DNA from: Eubacterium sp. UBA3782
Lineage (GTDB): Bacteria; Bacillota; Clostridia; Lachnospirales; Lachnospiraceae
Length of the DNA stretch: 29,270 nt
Assembly (NCBI GenBank): GCA_002368795.1
Contig: DFFG01000009.1
Location: 43,996-73,265 of the forward strand
Direction of reading: 5' to 3'
Position numbers and translations under genes: made by a program. Positions 15,744 to 23,215 of the stretch are shown here, one piece after another (position 1 is the first letter of the stretch; every line of letters begins with the position of its first letter). A model generated the notes under the pieces. It was not told the origin of the DNA, did no database searches, and saw only the letters and a program-made list of their open reading frames with translations.

Positions 15744-17165
15744 TTACTTCCGGAAGGGCTCGCCGGCATGGGCGATGCCGGTATACCGGTGAATATCCTC
15801 GTCGGTCGTGACCAGATCTGCCATCGACAGATCATGAATATCATCATGGCCGGTGATCCTGGCAAAGGTCTGCAGCTCACGGAAGGTCGTCTGGAAATAG
15901 TTCCCGACGCGCTTTGCTGCTGCCTCCTGCGGAAAACGCTTCCTAAGCTCCGGATCCTGGGTAGCCATGCCTACAGGACACAGGCCGCTGCCGCAGATCC
16001 TGTACTGCTGGCAGGCCGCCGCGATCATCGGCGCGGTTGCCACGGCCACAGCCTCTGCGCCCATGGCGATCGCTTTGGCAAAGTCCGCGGACACCCGCAG
16101 TCCGCCGGTGATGACCAGATCAATATCCTCCGCTCCGACCTCATCCAGATATTTTCTGGCCCTTGCCAGCGCATAGATCGTGGGCACGGTGGTCGATTCC
16201 CGAAGGAGGAACGGACTGGAGCCGGTGGCACCACCCCGGCCATCGATGGTGATGAAATCGGGCCCTGCATAGACCGCCTCCTCCAGATCAGCCTCGATCC
16301 GTCCGGCCGCAAGCTTGATGCCGATGGGCCGGCCTCCGGACCGGCGCCGGAGCATAGCAACCATCTCCCGCAGATCTTCTCTGGAGTTGATTTCTGCAAA
16401 CCGGCTCGGGCTCTGGATATCCTCGCCCACCTTTTTGCCGCGGATCGCCGCGATCTCCGGTGTGACCTTTTCCCCGGGAAGATGACCGCCCATCCCTGGC
16501 TTTGTGCCCTGACCGATCTTGATCTCGATGGCGTCGGCATCCTGCAGGTTCTCATCCGTCACGCTGTACTTGTTCGGAATATACTCAAAAATATATTTGA
16601 ACGCTGCTGCCCTCTCCTCGGGAAGAATACCGCCCTCCCCGCTGCACATGGCCGTGTGCGCCATGGCCGCACCCTTGGAAAGCGCGACCTTTGCTTCTTT
16701 GGAAAGCGCACCAAAGGACATGTGGGACACATAGACCGGTCCCTCCAGCAGCATCGGCTTTTCGGCTTTCTTTCCGATCACGGTGATCAGATTTACATGC
16801 TCATCATCCAGCAGCGGCGCCGGATCGAGCTGCGCTCCGAGAAGCAGGATATCCTCCCACTTCGGCAGGGGAAGCTGTGTGCCCATGGCTGCACTGACCG
16901 ACTTTCCACTCACTGCCATCTCGTGGATCACATCCATGTACCTGGCATCCGGATCGGTACGGGCATACTGCGCATCGTAGGCCAGAGGATTCTCCCCGGC
17001 GGTTTCATTTCCTAAAACAGGCTCTTTCTTGCCCTCTTCCTCCTGGAGCACAAACTTTGATGCCGGCTGCCTGCACAGCGGACATTCCGTAAGCTGTGCG
17101 AAGGGCACGCCCTCCTTCTCCTCATCATAAATATATCCGCAAACACTGCATCTGTAGACTGCCAT
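15744..17165 (-). CDS. Rubredoxin - FMN-binding glutamate synthase-like protein (473 aa)
   Basis: Residues 1-40 are a rubredoxin-type iron site (YRCSVCGYIYD with C6/C9, ECPLC with C28/C31). The rest is the GltB-type FMN/substrate domain: VSHMSFGALSKEAKVALSKG, IGQGTKPGMGGHLPG, ITIDGRGGATGSSP, and the 3Fe-4S motif C-x5-C-x4-C at C385, C391, C396 followed by PVGMATQDP, as in glutamate synthase. It lacks the N-terminal glutaminase (Ntn amidotransferase) domain of full-length GltB and no small subunit is nearby. It is therefore probably an FMN oxidoreductase that takes electrons through the rubredoxin site, perhaps using ammonia or another substrate. ATG 17165 follows GGGAGG. The substrate is not known from sequence. 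Confidence 0.88.
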   Translation of the reverse strand: MAVYRCSVCGYIYDEEKEGVPFAQLTECPLCRQPASKFVLQEEEGKKEPVLGNETAGENPLAYDAQYARTDPDARYMDVIHEMAVSGKSVSAAMGTQLPLPKWEDILLLGAQLDPAPLLDDEHVNLITVIGKKAEKPMLLEGPVYVSHMSFGALSKEAKVALSKGAAMAHTAMCSGEGGILPEERAAAFKYIFEYIPNKYSVTDENLQDADAIEIKIGQGTKPGMGGHLPGEKVTPEIAAIRGKKVGEDIQSPSRFAEINSREDLREMVAMLRRRSGGRPIGIKLAAGRIEADLEEAVYAGPDFITIDGRGGATGSSPFLLRESTTVPTIYALARARKYLDEVGAEDIDLVITGGLRVSADFAKAIAMGAEAVAVATAPMIAAACQQYRICGSGLCPVGMATQDPELRKRFPQEAAAKRVGNYFQTTFRELQTFARITGHDDIHDLSMADLVTTDEDIHRYTGIAHAGEPFRK

Positions 17166-17349
17166 ATGCGCTGCCTCCCTTTCCCGGGCCGCTCCCTGCG
17201 GCCATGCCTTTCTGAGGTTTCTTCTGCTGCTATGTTCCGTCTGTTTTTATCTGAATCTTTCCGGTTTTCCTTTCACTTTTCAGTATAAAAGACCAGCTCT
17301 GCGGCGTCAACTCTGCAGGACCCAGGCGGGCCGAATCGCATAAAAAAGG

Positions 17350-17566
17350 CGCCTGCGTAACGGGACCATATCTGCTCACACGTTGTCTCCTCGTCGGCGC
17401 TGCGCCGCCTATTGCGGACGCTTCCGACAAACTCGGGCCGCTGGCCTCGTGAAATCCACAAGGTAATAACAAGGCCCTCAGACAGTGTCTCCAGCGTCCG
17501 CGCTATGCTCGCGCCTCTGTCGTCGACTGCCTAACGTTCGCAGGATATGGTTCCGTTCCACAGGCG
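17350..17566. repeat. Large imperfect inverted repeat (~217 bp) in a gene-free gap
   Basis: The gap 17166-17580 has no convincing gene. Its central part folds back on itself: CGCCTG at 17350 pairs with CAGGCG at 17561-17566, then AACGGGACCATATC (17359-17372) with GATATGGTTCCGTT (17544-17557, 13 of 14), then ACGTT/AACGT, then GCGGACGCT (17414-17422) with AGCGTCCGC (17493-17501), meeting near 17458 at a CTCGTGAAATCC / TAACAAGGCC centre. It could be a structured RNA, a miniature mobile element or a remnant of one. An 80-codon reading frame on the minus strand (17230-17472) falls in one arm and is not believed. Confidence 0.65.
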
Positions 17567-17580
17567 GCTGCTTTCCACAG

Positions 17581-18213
17581 TTACTTTTGACCGTCTGATT
17601 TTGTCTCTTCCTCCCGCAGTATCCTTGCAAAGGCGTGGATCAGCTTGGCTGTGATGCCCCAGATCGTCCGCCCTTCATAATTATAGAACAGGATCTCCCG
17701 TTTCCCGTTGATCCACCGGTAATTTCTGCCGCCGACGATCCGGTCGAAGGGGAAATCATCCTCCGGCTCCTCATTTAGGGAGACCCGGTAGCGCTCCGGC
17801 TCTGTCTCCTGAAAGAAGGAAAGCGGCACGGTGAAGACCTCAGCCACCTCATCCGGACTGAAGGTTCCGTCGTAACCGGTTAATTCTCCGACGCATGCGT
17901 AGATCGTCCGGCCCTTTCCGGTCGAGAAGTAATCGGACTGGCCGATGAGCCGGATCTGTTCGGCCTTGATGCACAGCTCTTCGCAGGTCTCCCGTACGGC
18001 TGTCCGTGCGATCGTCTCCCCCTCTTCCATGCCGCCGCCGGGAAAACTGATGTCTCCGCCCTGAAGGATGCTCCCGGCGCGGACCTCGAACAGGACCTCC
18101 GGTCCCTTAGGACCATCGATGAGCGGGATCAATACCGCTGCCCGGAATTCCTTCTCGCTGTCGATCCTCCCCGGCACATGTTTCCGGAAAACGGTTTCTA
18201 TATGGCTGATCAT
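17581..18213 (-). CDS. NUDIX hydrolase, CoA pyrophosphatase-like (210 aa)
   Basis: The Nudix box is at residues 60-82 (GGMEEGE, then RETCEEL), matching G-x5-E-x7-R-E-x-x-E-E; the usual following Gly is Cys81. The preceding VLFEVRAGSILQGGDISFPGG resembles the NuCoA region of CoA/nucleoside diphosphate hydrolases, but the usual His before the Gly is not present. It probably hydrolyses a nucleoside-diphosphate derivative such as CoA or oxidised CoA in a Mg-dependent way; exact substrate uncertain. ATG 18213 has AGGAGGA upstream. It lies behind murA but a terminator separates them, so it may have its own promoter. Confidence 0.88.
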   Translation of the reverse strand: MISHIETVFRKHVPGRIDSEKEFRAAVLIPLIDGPKGPEVLFEVRAGSILQGGDISFPGGGMEEGETIARTAVRETCEELCIKAEQIRLIGQSDYFSTGKGRTIYACVGELTGYDGTFSPDEVAEVFTVPLSFFQETEPERYRVSLNEEPEDDFPFDRIVGGRNYRWINGKREILFYNYEGRTIWGITAKLIHAFARILREEETKSDGQK

Positions 18214-18268
18214 TTTTTCCTCCTGATGAAACGTCCTGTTTTTCAGATTCAGTTCCTGATTCGTGGTC

Positions 18269-18312
18269 AGAAAAACCGGCCGTCATCCTGGAGGACAACC
18301 GCCGGTTTTTCT
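18269..18312 (-). terminator. Terminator downstream of murA
   Basis: AGAAAAACCGGC (18269-18280) and GCCGGTTTTTCT (18301-18312) form a perfect 12-bp inverted repeat around a 20-base loop, giving a GC stem followed by a U-run on either strand. It is 73 bp after the murA stop. Confidence 0.88.
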
Positions 18313-18384
18313 ATCGATACTGTTCTGATCTGTCAAGGCCTCTGCCTTCTGCCGAAGGTCTCGCCTTCCTGAAGGCAGCTCTCT

Positions 18385-19677
18385 TTAGCCTACTCTCAAA
18401 CGGAATTTTTGGATCTCTCTCTCGTCGCTGACCCGCTCCATCTCAGCGCCAAGGCCCCGGAGCTTCAGGTCGAAGTCTTCATACCCGCGCAGGATGTAGA
18501 TGATGTCATCTACGACGGTCACACCCTCTGCCGCAAGACCGGCAATAACAAGGGCTGCGCCTGCACGCAGATCCGGCGCGCTGACTCTGGCTCCGGTCAG
18601 GAGCTCGCAGCCGTCGATGATCGCGGTGTTGCCTTCTACCTTGATGTTTGCACCCATGCGGGTGAGCTCATCGGCGTATTTGAAACGGTTCTCAAAAATA
18701 CTCTCGGTCACGATACTTGTGCCGTTTGCCAGACACAGCGCTACGCTGATCTGGGGCTGCATGTCGGTCGGGAATCCGGGATAGGGGAGCGTCTTTACAT
18801 GGGTCTTGCCCAGACGTTTTTTCGCACAGATCCTGACGGCATCGTCAAACTCTTCGACCTCGCATCCGATCTCCTCCAGCTTTGCTGTCATGGAGTCCAG
18901 ATGCTTCGGGATAACATTCTTGATCAGCACGTCGCCTCTGGTGGCGGCTGCTGCAAACATGTAGGTTCCTGCCTCGATCATGTCAGGCACGATGGTGTAG
19001 CTGGTCTTGTGGAGACGTTCCACACCGCGGATACGGATCACATCCGTACCGGCACCCTTGATGTTGGCACCCATGCTGTTGAGGAAATTCGCCGCGTCAA
19101 CCACGTGGGGCTCACGTGCGGCGTTCTCGATGATCGTGTTGCCGCGGGCCATCGCCGCAGCCATCATAATGTTGATCGTGGCACCGACAGAGACCATGTC
19201 CAGGAAGATATGGGCGCCGTGCAGATCCTCCGCCGAAGCGTAGATCACACCGTGCCGGATCGTTACATTTGCGCCAAGAGCCCGAAAGCCCTTCAGGTGC
19301 TGATCGATCGGACGGCTCCCGATGTTGCATCCGCCCGGAAGCGGAACCTCTGCCCTCTTATACTTGCCAAGGAGCGCTCCCAGAAGATAATAGGAAGCAC
19401 GGATTTTTTTGATGAATTCGTAATCAACGCTGACCGAACCGATCGTAGATCCATTTATGCGCACAGAATGACGGTCAACCCGCTCAACGGTGGCACCGAT
19501 GACCGAGATGGCCTCAAGCATAACATTTATATCACTAACATCCGGAATATTTTCGACCAGAACGGTCTCATCGGTCATAATTGCAGCCGTAAGAATAGCA
19601 AGTGCAGCATTTTTGGCTCCACCGATCTCAACTTCACCGACCAGTGGATTGCCACCCTTAATCACATACTTATCCAT
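18385..19677 (-). CDS. murA: UDP-N-acetylglucosamine 1-carboxyvinyltransferase (430 aa)
   Basis: Transfers enolpyruvate from PEP to UDP-GlcNAc, the first committed step of peptidoglycan synthesis, in the cytoplasm. Signatures: VIKGGNPLVGEVEIGGAKNA at the N-terminus, the catalytic loop LPGGCNIGSRPIDQHLKG with Cys117 (the fosfomycin-sensitive Cys type), EAGTYMFAAAATRGD, and GFPTDMQPQ. ATG 19677 is preferred to the in-frame TTG 19689 because GAGGTGGAG sits directly upstream and family members begin MDKY-. The length is normal for the family. Clostridia often have two MurA paralogues; I cannot tell which one this is. Confidence 0.97.
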   Translation of the reverse strand: MDKYVIKGGNPLVGEVEIGGAKNAALAILTAAIMTDETVLVENIPDVSDINVMLEAISVIGATVERVDRHSVRINGSTIGSVSVDYEFIKKIRASYYLLGALLGKYKRAEVPLPGGCNIGSRPIDQHLKGFRALGANVTIRHGVIYASAEDLHGAHIFLDMVSVGATINIMMAAAMARGNTIIENAAREPHVVDAANFLNSMGANIKGAGTDVIRIRGVERLHKTSYTIVPDMIEAGTYMFAAAATRGDVLIKNVIPKHLDSMTAKLEEIGCEVEEFDDAVRICAKKRLGKTHVKTLPYPGFPTDMQPQISVALCLANGTSIVTESIFENRFKYADELTRMGANIKVEGNTAIIDGCELLTGARVSAPDLRAGAALVIAGLAAEGVTVVDDIIYILRGYEDFDLKLRGLGAEMERVSDEREIQKFRLRVG

Positions 19678-19974
19678 TCTCCACCTCAAATGATATAACC
19701 GTCTGTAACTCTCCCCTTGCAGGCGGCCGTATAATGGAACGCACCGGGTCCCCTACTCCCGGACCATTCATATGATGATTTTAACCCATTCGGAAAAATT
19801 TGTAAACATGATAAATCGGCAACGATTTTCAGTGCTGTCTGTATTTTTCTGTCATATTCTGAAAATACATACGCAACTCCGTGTCCATTCCATATATAAG
19901 AAAACATTTTTCCATCCGGACGAACACACCCCAAAATAAGTCCCGCAAATCACACTCCTCCAGGAAGGGGGGCG

Positions 19975-20150
19975 CAGCGCCTGGAGCATCCATGAACCAG
20001 CGTCTTTGCCACTTCCTGCGCCTTGCCTCGATTCCGGGCAGGGATGGTCTTCATGAATCTGAGGACTTTTGCACCTTTCTGGGGCTTACCTCAATTCCAG
20101 GCTGTGCTGCTCTTCATGAACCCGACTCTTGGGCCCCCTCCAGCGCCTCC
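19975..20150 (-). repeat. Degenerate 61-63 bp tandem repeats overlapping the end of the shikimate-kinase-like gene
   Basis: Three related units are marked by TTCATGAA at 20113-20120 and 20050-20057 and CCATGAA at 19990-19996, with similar surroundings (CCTCRATTCCRGGC, CTTTT/CTCTTG). The first unit overlaps the last codons and stop (TCATGA) of the shikimate-kinase-like gene. The rest of the gap to murA (19678-19974) holds nothing I can name beyond AT-rich sequence. Confidence 0.6.
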
Positions 20151-20644
20151 CGCACCAACAGAAGCGTTTCCTCTATATTCTTCCCGGATTCGTCCACCAC
20201 GATGTCTGCATATTTTTCGTATAATGTGCAGCGCTCCCGGTAGATATCCAGCAGTGTCTGGCCATCCCGCAGGACAACGCCCCGGTTGTGCAGGTTTCCG
20301 AGCCGCCGCTTCAGCGCGCGATAGGAAAGCTTGAGGTAGACGATGGTTCCGATCTGACGGAAATGCTCCATGGCACGGGGGCCATAGACCACGCTACCGC
20401 CGGTCGAGATCACAGAATGCTGCACATCCAGCGCGGCATTGACCTGTTCCTCGATGGCGATAAAACCGTCGACGCCTTCCTCTTCAATGATCTCCCGAAG
20501 CAGCCGGTCCTCCTGCTGCTGGATCACCAGGTCGGAATCCACGAACCGATAGCCGATCTCCTTGGCCAGGATAACGCCCAGCGTGCTCTTTCCGACACCG
20601 GGCATGCCGATCAGTATGATGTTTTCCGGAAGTTTCTGTTCCAT
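20114..20644 (-). CDS. Shikimate kinase family protein, atypical (176 aa)
   Basis: The start is placed at 20644 (MEQKLPENIILIGMPG), which gives the family's usual length; upstream in-frame codons to 20785 add unrelated sequence. A GGGAGG lies 11-13 bp upstream, slightly far. Walker A GMPGVGKST is at 13-21, DSD at 36-38 as in shikimate kinases, lid RLGNLHNRGVVLRDGQT at ~114-130, and RERCTLYEKYAD near 136-147. Two shikimate contacts differ from classical AroK: the conserved Arg of the FR..E segment is missing (GFIAIEEQ at 60-67) and the GGG loop reads TGGSVV (81-86). It may therefore phosphorylate shikimate weakly or act on another substrate. It is separated from murA by the tandem repeats. Confidence 0.8.
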   Translation of the reverse strand: MEQKLPENIILIGMPGVGKSTLGVILAKEIGYRFVDSDLVIQQQEDRLLREIIEEEGVDGFIAIEEQVNAALDVQHSVISTGGSVVYGPRAMEHFRQIGTIVYLKLSYRALKRRLGNLHNRGVVLRDGQTLLDIYRERCTLYEKYADIVVDESGKNIEETLLLVREALEGAQESGS

Positions 20645-20767
20645 TGTTCTTCTTTTCCCTCCCGTGGGCAGTACCCCTGGATTCTTTCTTTCATTATGTA
20701 TGCTCCGTCTTTGAACGGCAATCTCATATTGTCTACACCCTACCCTGTCCGGGCAGGAATTGCAAGC

Positions 20768-20818
20768 AAAAAAGGCAGCCCGCACGCTCTCCCTTTCGGA
20801 GAGCGCACAGACCGCCGC
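20768..20818 (-). terminator. Terminator-like hairpin upstream of the shikimate-kinase-like gene
   Basis: CGCTCTCC (20785-20792) and GGAGAGCG (20798-20805) form an 8-bp stem that can be extended with wobble pairs. On the minus strand it is followed after 11 bases by TTTTTT. It probably ends transcripts from the methyltransferase-like gene upstream. The 347-bp gap 20645-20991 also holds a second hairpin at about 20914-20937 (AGCCC...GGGCT around a GCCCTTGAAAGGGC palindrome). Confidence 0.5.
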
Positions 20819-20991
20819 GCATATTTCCTTTATCCGGTGATCCGCAAATCAAAAGCCTGCGCCCCTTAAGGGTCTTGCTGCTTCGAATTCTTCGGGCGTT
20901 CTGAAACGCACAAAAGCCCGCGCCCTTGAAAGGGCTTGTCTTTCACGCCTTCTGCCTGTCTGTCCGGCGTGGTGATCACCTGCTGTTTTTA

Positions 20992-22029
20992 TTAATCTTC
21001 CGTATAACCGTAGACCTTCCTGCCGTACCAGTGGCACTCATCCCGAAGGATCCGGTTAACTTCCTTAATGACCGGGTCTCCAAAATAGGAAAGAGGCCAG
21101 ATATAGATTCCGTATCCGCCGCCGGGAGCATTCAGGTCGATGATATCCCGCACCTTCTGGCGCAGCTCTTCCTCGTCGTACTCCGGGTAATTCTTTGGCA
21201 TGACCAGCGCCCAGTCTGCGCCGCCGATCAGGCCCAGTTTTCCTTTGTACTGTTCCTTGACCTTCATCAGATCATTGCTGTTCTGCATGGGCTCCAGGAT
21301 GCTGACGCCGAAATCCACCATGTCCTGGATAAAGGGCTCTACATAGCCGCAGTTGTGGAACATGATCGGGATGCCTCTCTCCCTGGCCGGTTTCGCCATG
21401 CGGTCATAGACCGGCTTGAAGACCTGCCGGTAAGTCTCTACCGAGAAGAAGGGTGCGGTCTTTGCGCAGGTATCATCAAGCATATACCAGATGTCCGGTT
21501 TGTAAATGTCGATATACTTCGTGTACAGGGGCTCCAGGAAATCCACCATCGCATTCAGCATGTCGCTGACCGAATCCGGATCCTCATAGAGGGCCATCAG
21601 GCCATCGGCAAAGCCCATCAGGCCGACCAGCGTCTGGAAGGGCATCAGTCCGGGACCGCTCATGACAGCGCTCTGCTCCCGGTCTACCTGGAAGAACTGC
21701 AGATCCTTCTGATACTGCATCTCGAAATCGATATCCGGCACCTCCGGGAATTTGACGACCTTCTCCCAGTCCTCGATATCGTGCAGCAGAATAATGCTGG
21801 TATCGGGCATGGTCGCATTGTTCGTTCCCTCTGCGGCCCGGTAGGTCACGCCCCACATATCCTTTCCGCCGTCGACAAAGTGGGTCTCGTTAAAGATGTT
21901 GGGATTCATCATTTTTGTGGCGGCTTCGCCAAGATACGGCTCGCCCATCATTGTAAAATACGGAATGTACTCGGGCATACCGCCGTAGGCGATCTTCAGG
22001 AAATTATCTTTTGGTGAAATTTTTGCCAT
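20992..22029 (-). CDS. Uroporphyrinogen decarboxylase (URO-D)/MtaA-like methyltransferase (345 aa)
   Basis: ATG 22029 has AAGGAGG (complement of 22038-22044) upstream and gives MAKISPKDNFLKIAYGG; in-frame codons up to 22128 are not part of the family. The protein has the URO-D barrel pattern, including GPGLMPFQTLVGLMGF, WYMLDDTCAKTAPFFS, and FHNCGY with H225/C227, the His-x-Cys used for zinc in corrinoid-dependent methyltransferases such as MtaA. The third zinc cysteine expected in LAPGCG is not seen; the segment reads NAPGGGYGI. Genes of this type in Clostridia are usually demethylase or methyl-transfer components rather than haem enzymes. No corrinoid protein or haem gene is next to it, so the substrate is unknown. 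Confidence 0.85.
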   Translation of the reverse strand: MAKISPKDNFLKIAYGGMPEYIPYFTMMGEPYLGEAATKMMNPNIFNETHFVDGGKDMWGVTYRAAEGTNNATMPDTSIILLHDIEDWEKVVKFPEVPDIDFEMQYQKDLQFFQVDREQSAVMSGPGLMPFQTLVGLMGFADGLMALYEDPDSVSDMLNAMVDFLEPLYTKYIDIYKPDIWYMLDDTCAKTAPFFSVETYRQVFKPVYDRMAKPARERGIPIMFHNCGYVEPFIQDMVDFGVSILEPMQNSNDLMKVKEQYKGKLGLIGGADWALVMPKNYPEYDEEELRQKVRDIIDLNAPGGGYGIYIWPLSYFGDPVIKEVNRILRDECHWYGRKVYGYTED

Positions 22030-22215
22030 GGGTCCTTCCTCCTTTATACATCTCAGCCGCAGACGCGCGCAGGGAAAGATGCCTGAGCATCGCACGCGCC
22101 GCGTCAGGAACGCTGGGCGTTCCTGCATTCATTCCATCGGTCTTCCGCAGACCGGTCTGATGCGGCAGGATATCTGCCGGACATACGCGCCTTTCCGCCG
22201 GTATGTGCAGACATC

Positions 22216-22253
22216 CCTGTATATTTATGATATTCCTGCATATTTACGATTAC
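22216..22253. repeat. Two 19-bp direct repeats in the divergent intergenic region
   Basis: CCTGTATATTTATGATATT and CCTGCATATTTACGATTAC lie head to tail, about 190 bp from the methyltransferase start and 150 bp before the ABC promoter. They may be a regulator binding site or chance AT-rich similarity. The remainder of the 487-bp region 22030-22516 holds the promoter at 22406-22435 and a small hairpin near 22138-22154 (CGGTC...GACCG). Confidence 0.3.
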
Positions 22254-22405
22254 TATGTTCACCGTCTCTAAAAATATCGGTGCTTCCCCTGGGATGTTTT
22301 TGTGCCCGGCCTGCATCCTGCCATTTCCGAAACATTTTTCGGACGTTTTCAACAGCTTCCGCTGGCAGAAATCACAAAAGTTCATACCTTATAATATAGA
22401 AACCC

Positions 22406-22435
22406 TTTACATGTATCGCGGGAGTATGCTAGAAT
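22406..22435 (+). promoter_or_regulatory. Promoter for the ABC transporter operon
   Basis: TTTACA at 22406-22411 and TAGAAT at 22430-22435 have an 18-bp spacer, with the extended motif TGC directly before the -10. It lies 81 bp before the ATPase start codon. Confidence 0.55.
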
Positions 22436-22516
22436 TTCTAGTTAGATTTATCATATTTATGTTGTGCATTGTTAACCATCATTGCTGACCACACCTTTTT
22501 TTCGGAGTATCTGACC

Positions 22517-23215
22517 ATGTTTCTTGAGATCCATGATATTCATAAATCCTTTGGCCAGGGGGACAGCCGGACAGAGATCCTGCGGGGGATCTCCCTGCCG
22601 GTGGACAAGGGAGAGCTCTGCGTGCTCCTTGGCCCGTCCGGCTCGGGAAAATCCACCCTTCTGAACATTATCGGGGGCATCGATTTCCCGGACAATGGCT
22701 TTGTCGCCATCAACGGTGAGCGGATGACCGGCATGTCCGACCGCGCCCTTACCGATTACCGGCGAAGGCACCTGGGCTACATCTTTCAGATGTACAATCT
22801 GATCCCCAACCTGACCGTACGGGAAAACATCGAGGTGGGTGCCTTTCTTGGCGATAATCCGCTGGATGTGGATGAGCTGCTGGCGGTCCTGGGGCTTTCC
22901 GCCCACAGCCGGAAGCTGCCCAGCCAGCTCTCGGGCGGCCAGCAGCAGCGCTGTGCCATCGGCCGGGCGATCGTCAAAAATCCGGATATCCTGCTGTGCG
23001 ATGAGCCCACCGGCGCTCTGGACTACAAGACCTCCAAGGAGATCCTGAAGCTCATCGAGACCGTCAACCGGACCTATGGCAGCACGGTCATCATGGTCAC
23101 CCACAACGATGCGATCCGCCTGATGGCCGACCGGGTCATCCGCCTGCACGACGGATCGATCCGCAGCGATGAGCGAAACGCCGTGCGGATACCTGCGGAG
23201 GAGCTGGAATGGTAA
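22517..23215 (+). CDS. ABC transporter ATP-binding protein, MacB/LolD type (232 aa)
   Basis: ATG 22517 is chosen because GGAG lies 9 bp upstream and family members start MFLEI-like. All nucleotide-binding motifs are present: Walker A GPSGSGKST (39-47), Q-loop FQ (90-91), signature LSGGQQQR (138-145), Walker B ILLCDEPTGALD (158-169) and the switch His in VTHN (196). The short length, the YNLIPNLTVRENI segment and the FtsX-type partner place it in the MacB/LolD/FtsE-like group, which powers periplasm- or envelope-side work rather than import. Its stop overlaps the permease start by 7 bp, so the two are translationally coupled. Confidence 0.95.
   Translation: MFLEIHDIHKSFGQGDSRTEILRGISLPVDKGELCVLLGPSGSGKSTLLNIIGGIDFPDNGFVAINGERMTGMSDRALTDYRRRHLGYIFQMYNLIPNLTVRENIEVGAFLGDNPLDVDELLAVLGLSAHSRKLPSQLSGGQQQRCAIGRAIVKNPDILLCDEPTGALDYKTSKEILKLIETVNRTYGSTVIMVTHNDAIRLMADRVIRLHDGSIRSDERNAVRIPAEELEW

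Noticed and set aside
15735..17015. Plus-strand frame antisense to the rubredoxin/GltB gene
   Set aside because: The minus-strand protein carries intact rubredoxin and Fe-S motifs. The complementary frame is open only because of codon usage.
17230..17472. Possible 80-residue protein on the minus strand in the gap before the NUDIX gene
   Set aside because: It lies largely in one arm of the inverted repeat and shows no ribosome binding site or recognisable domain.
18409..19698. Plus-strand frame antisense to murA
   Set aside because: MurA is certain on the minus strand; the antisense product is a shadow.
22104..22385. Possible 93-residue protein on the minus strand in the divergent region
   Set aside because: Weak start, overlaps the likely control region and hairpin, and has no family features.
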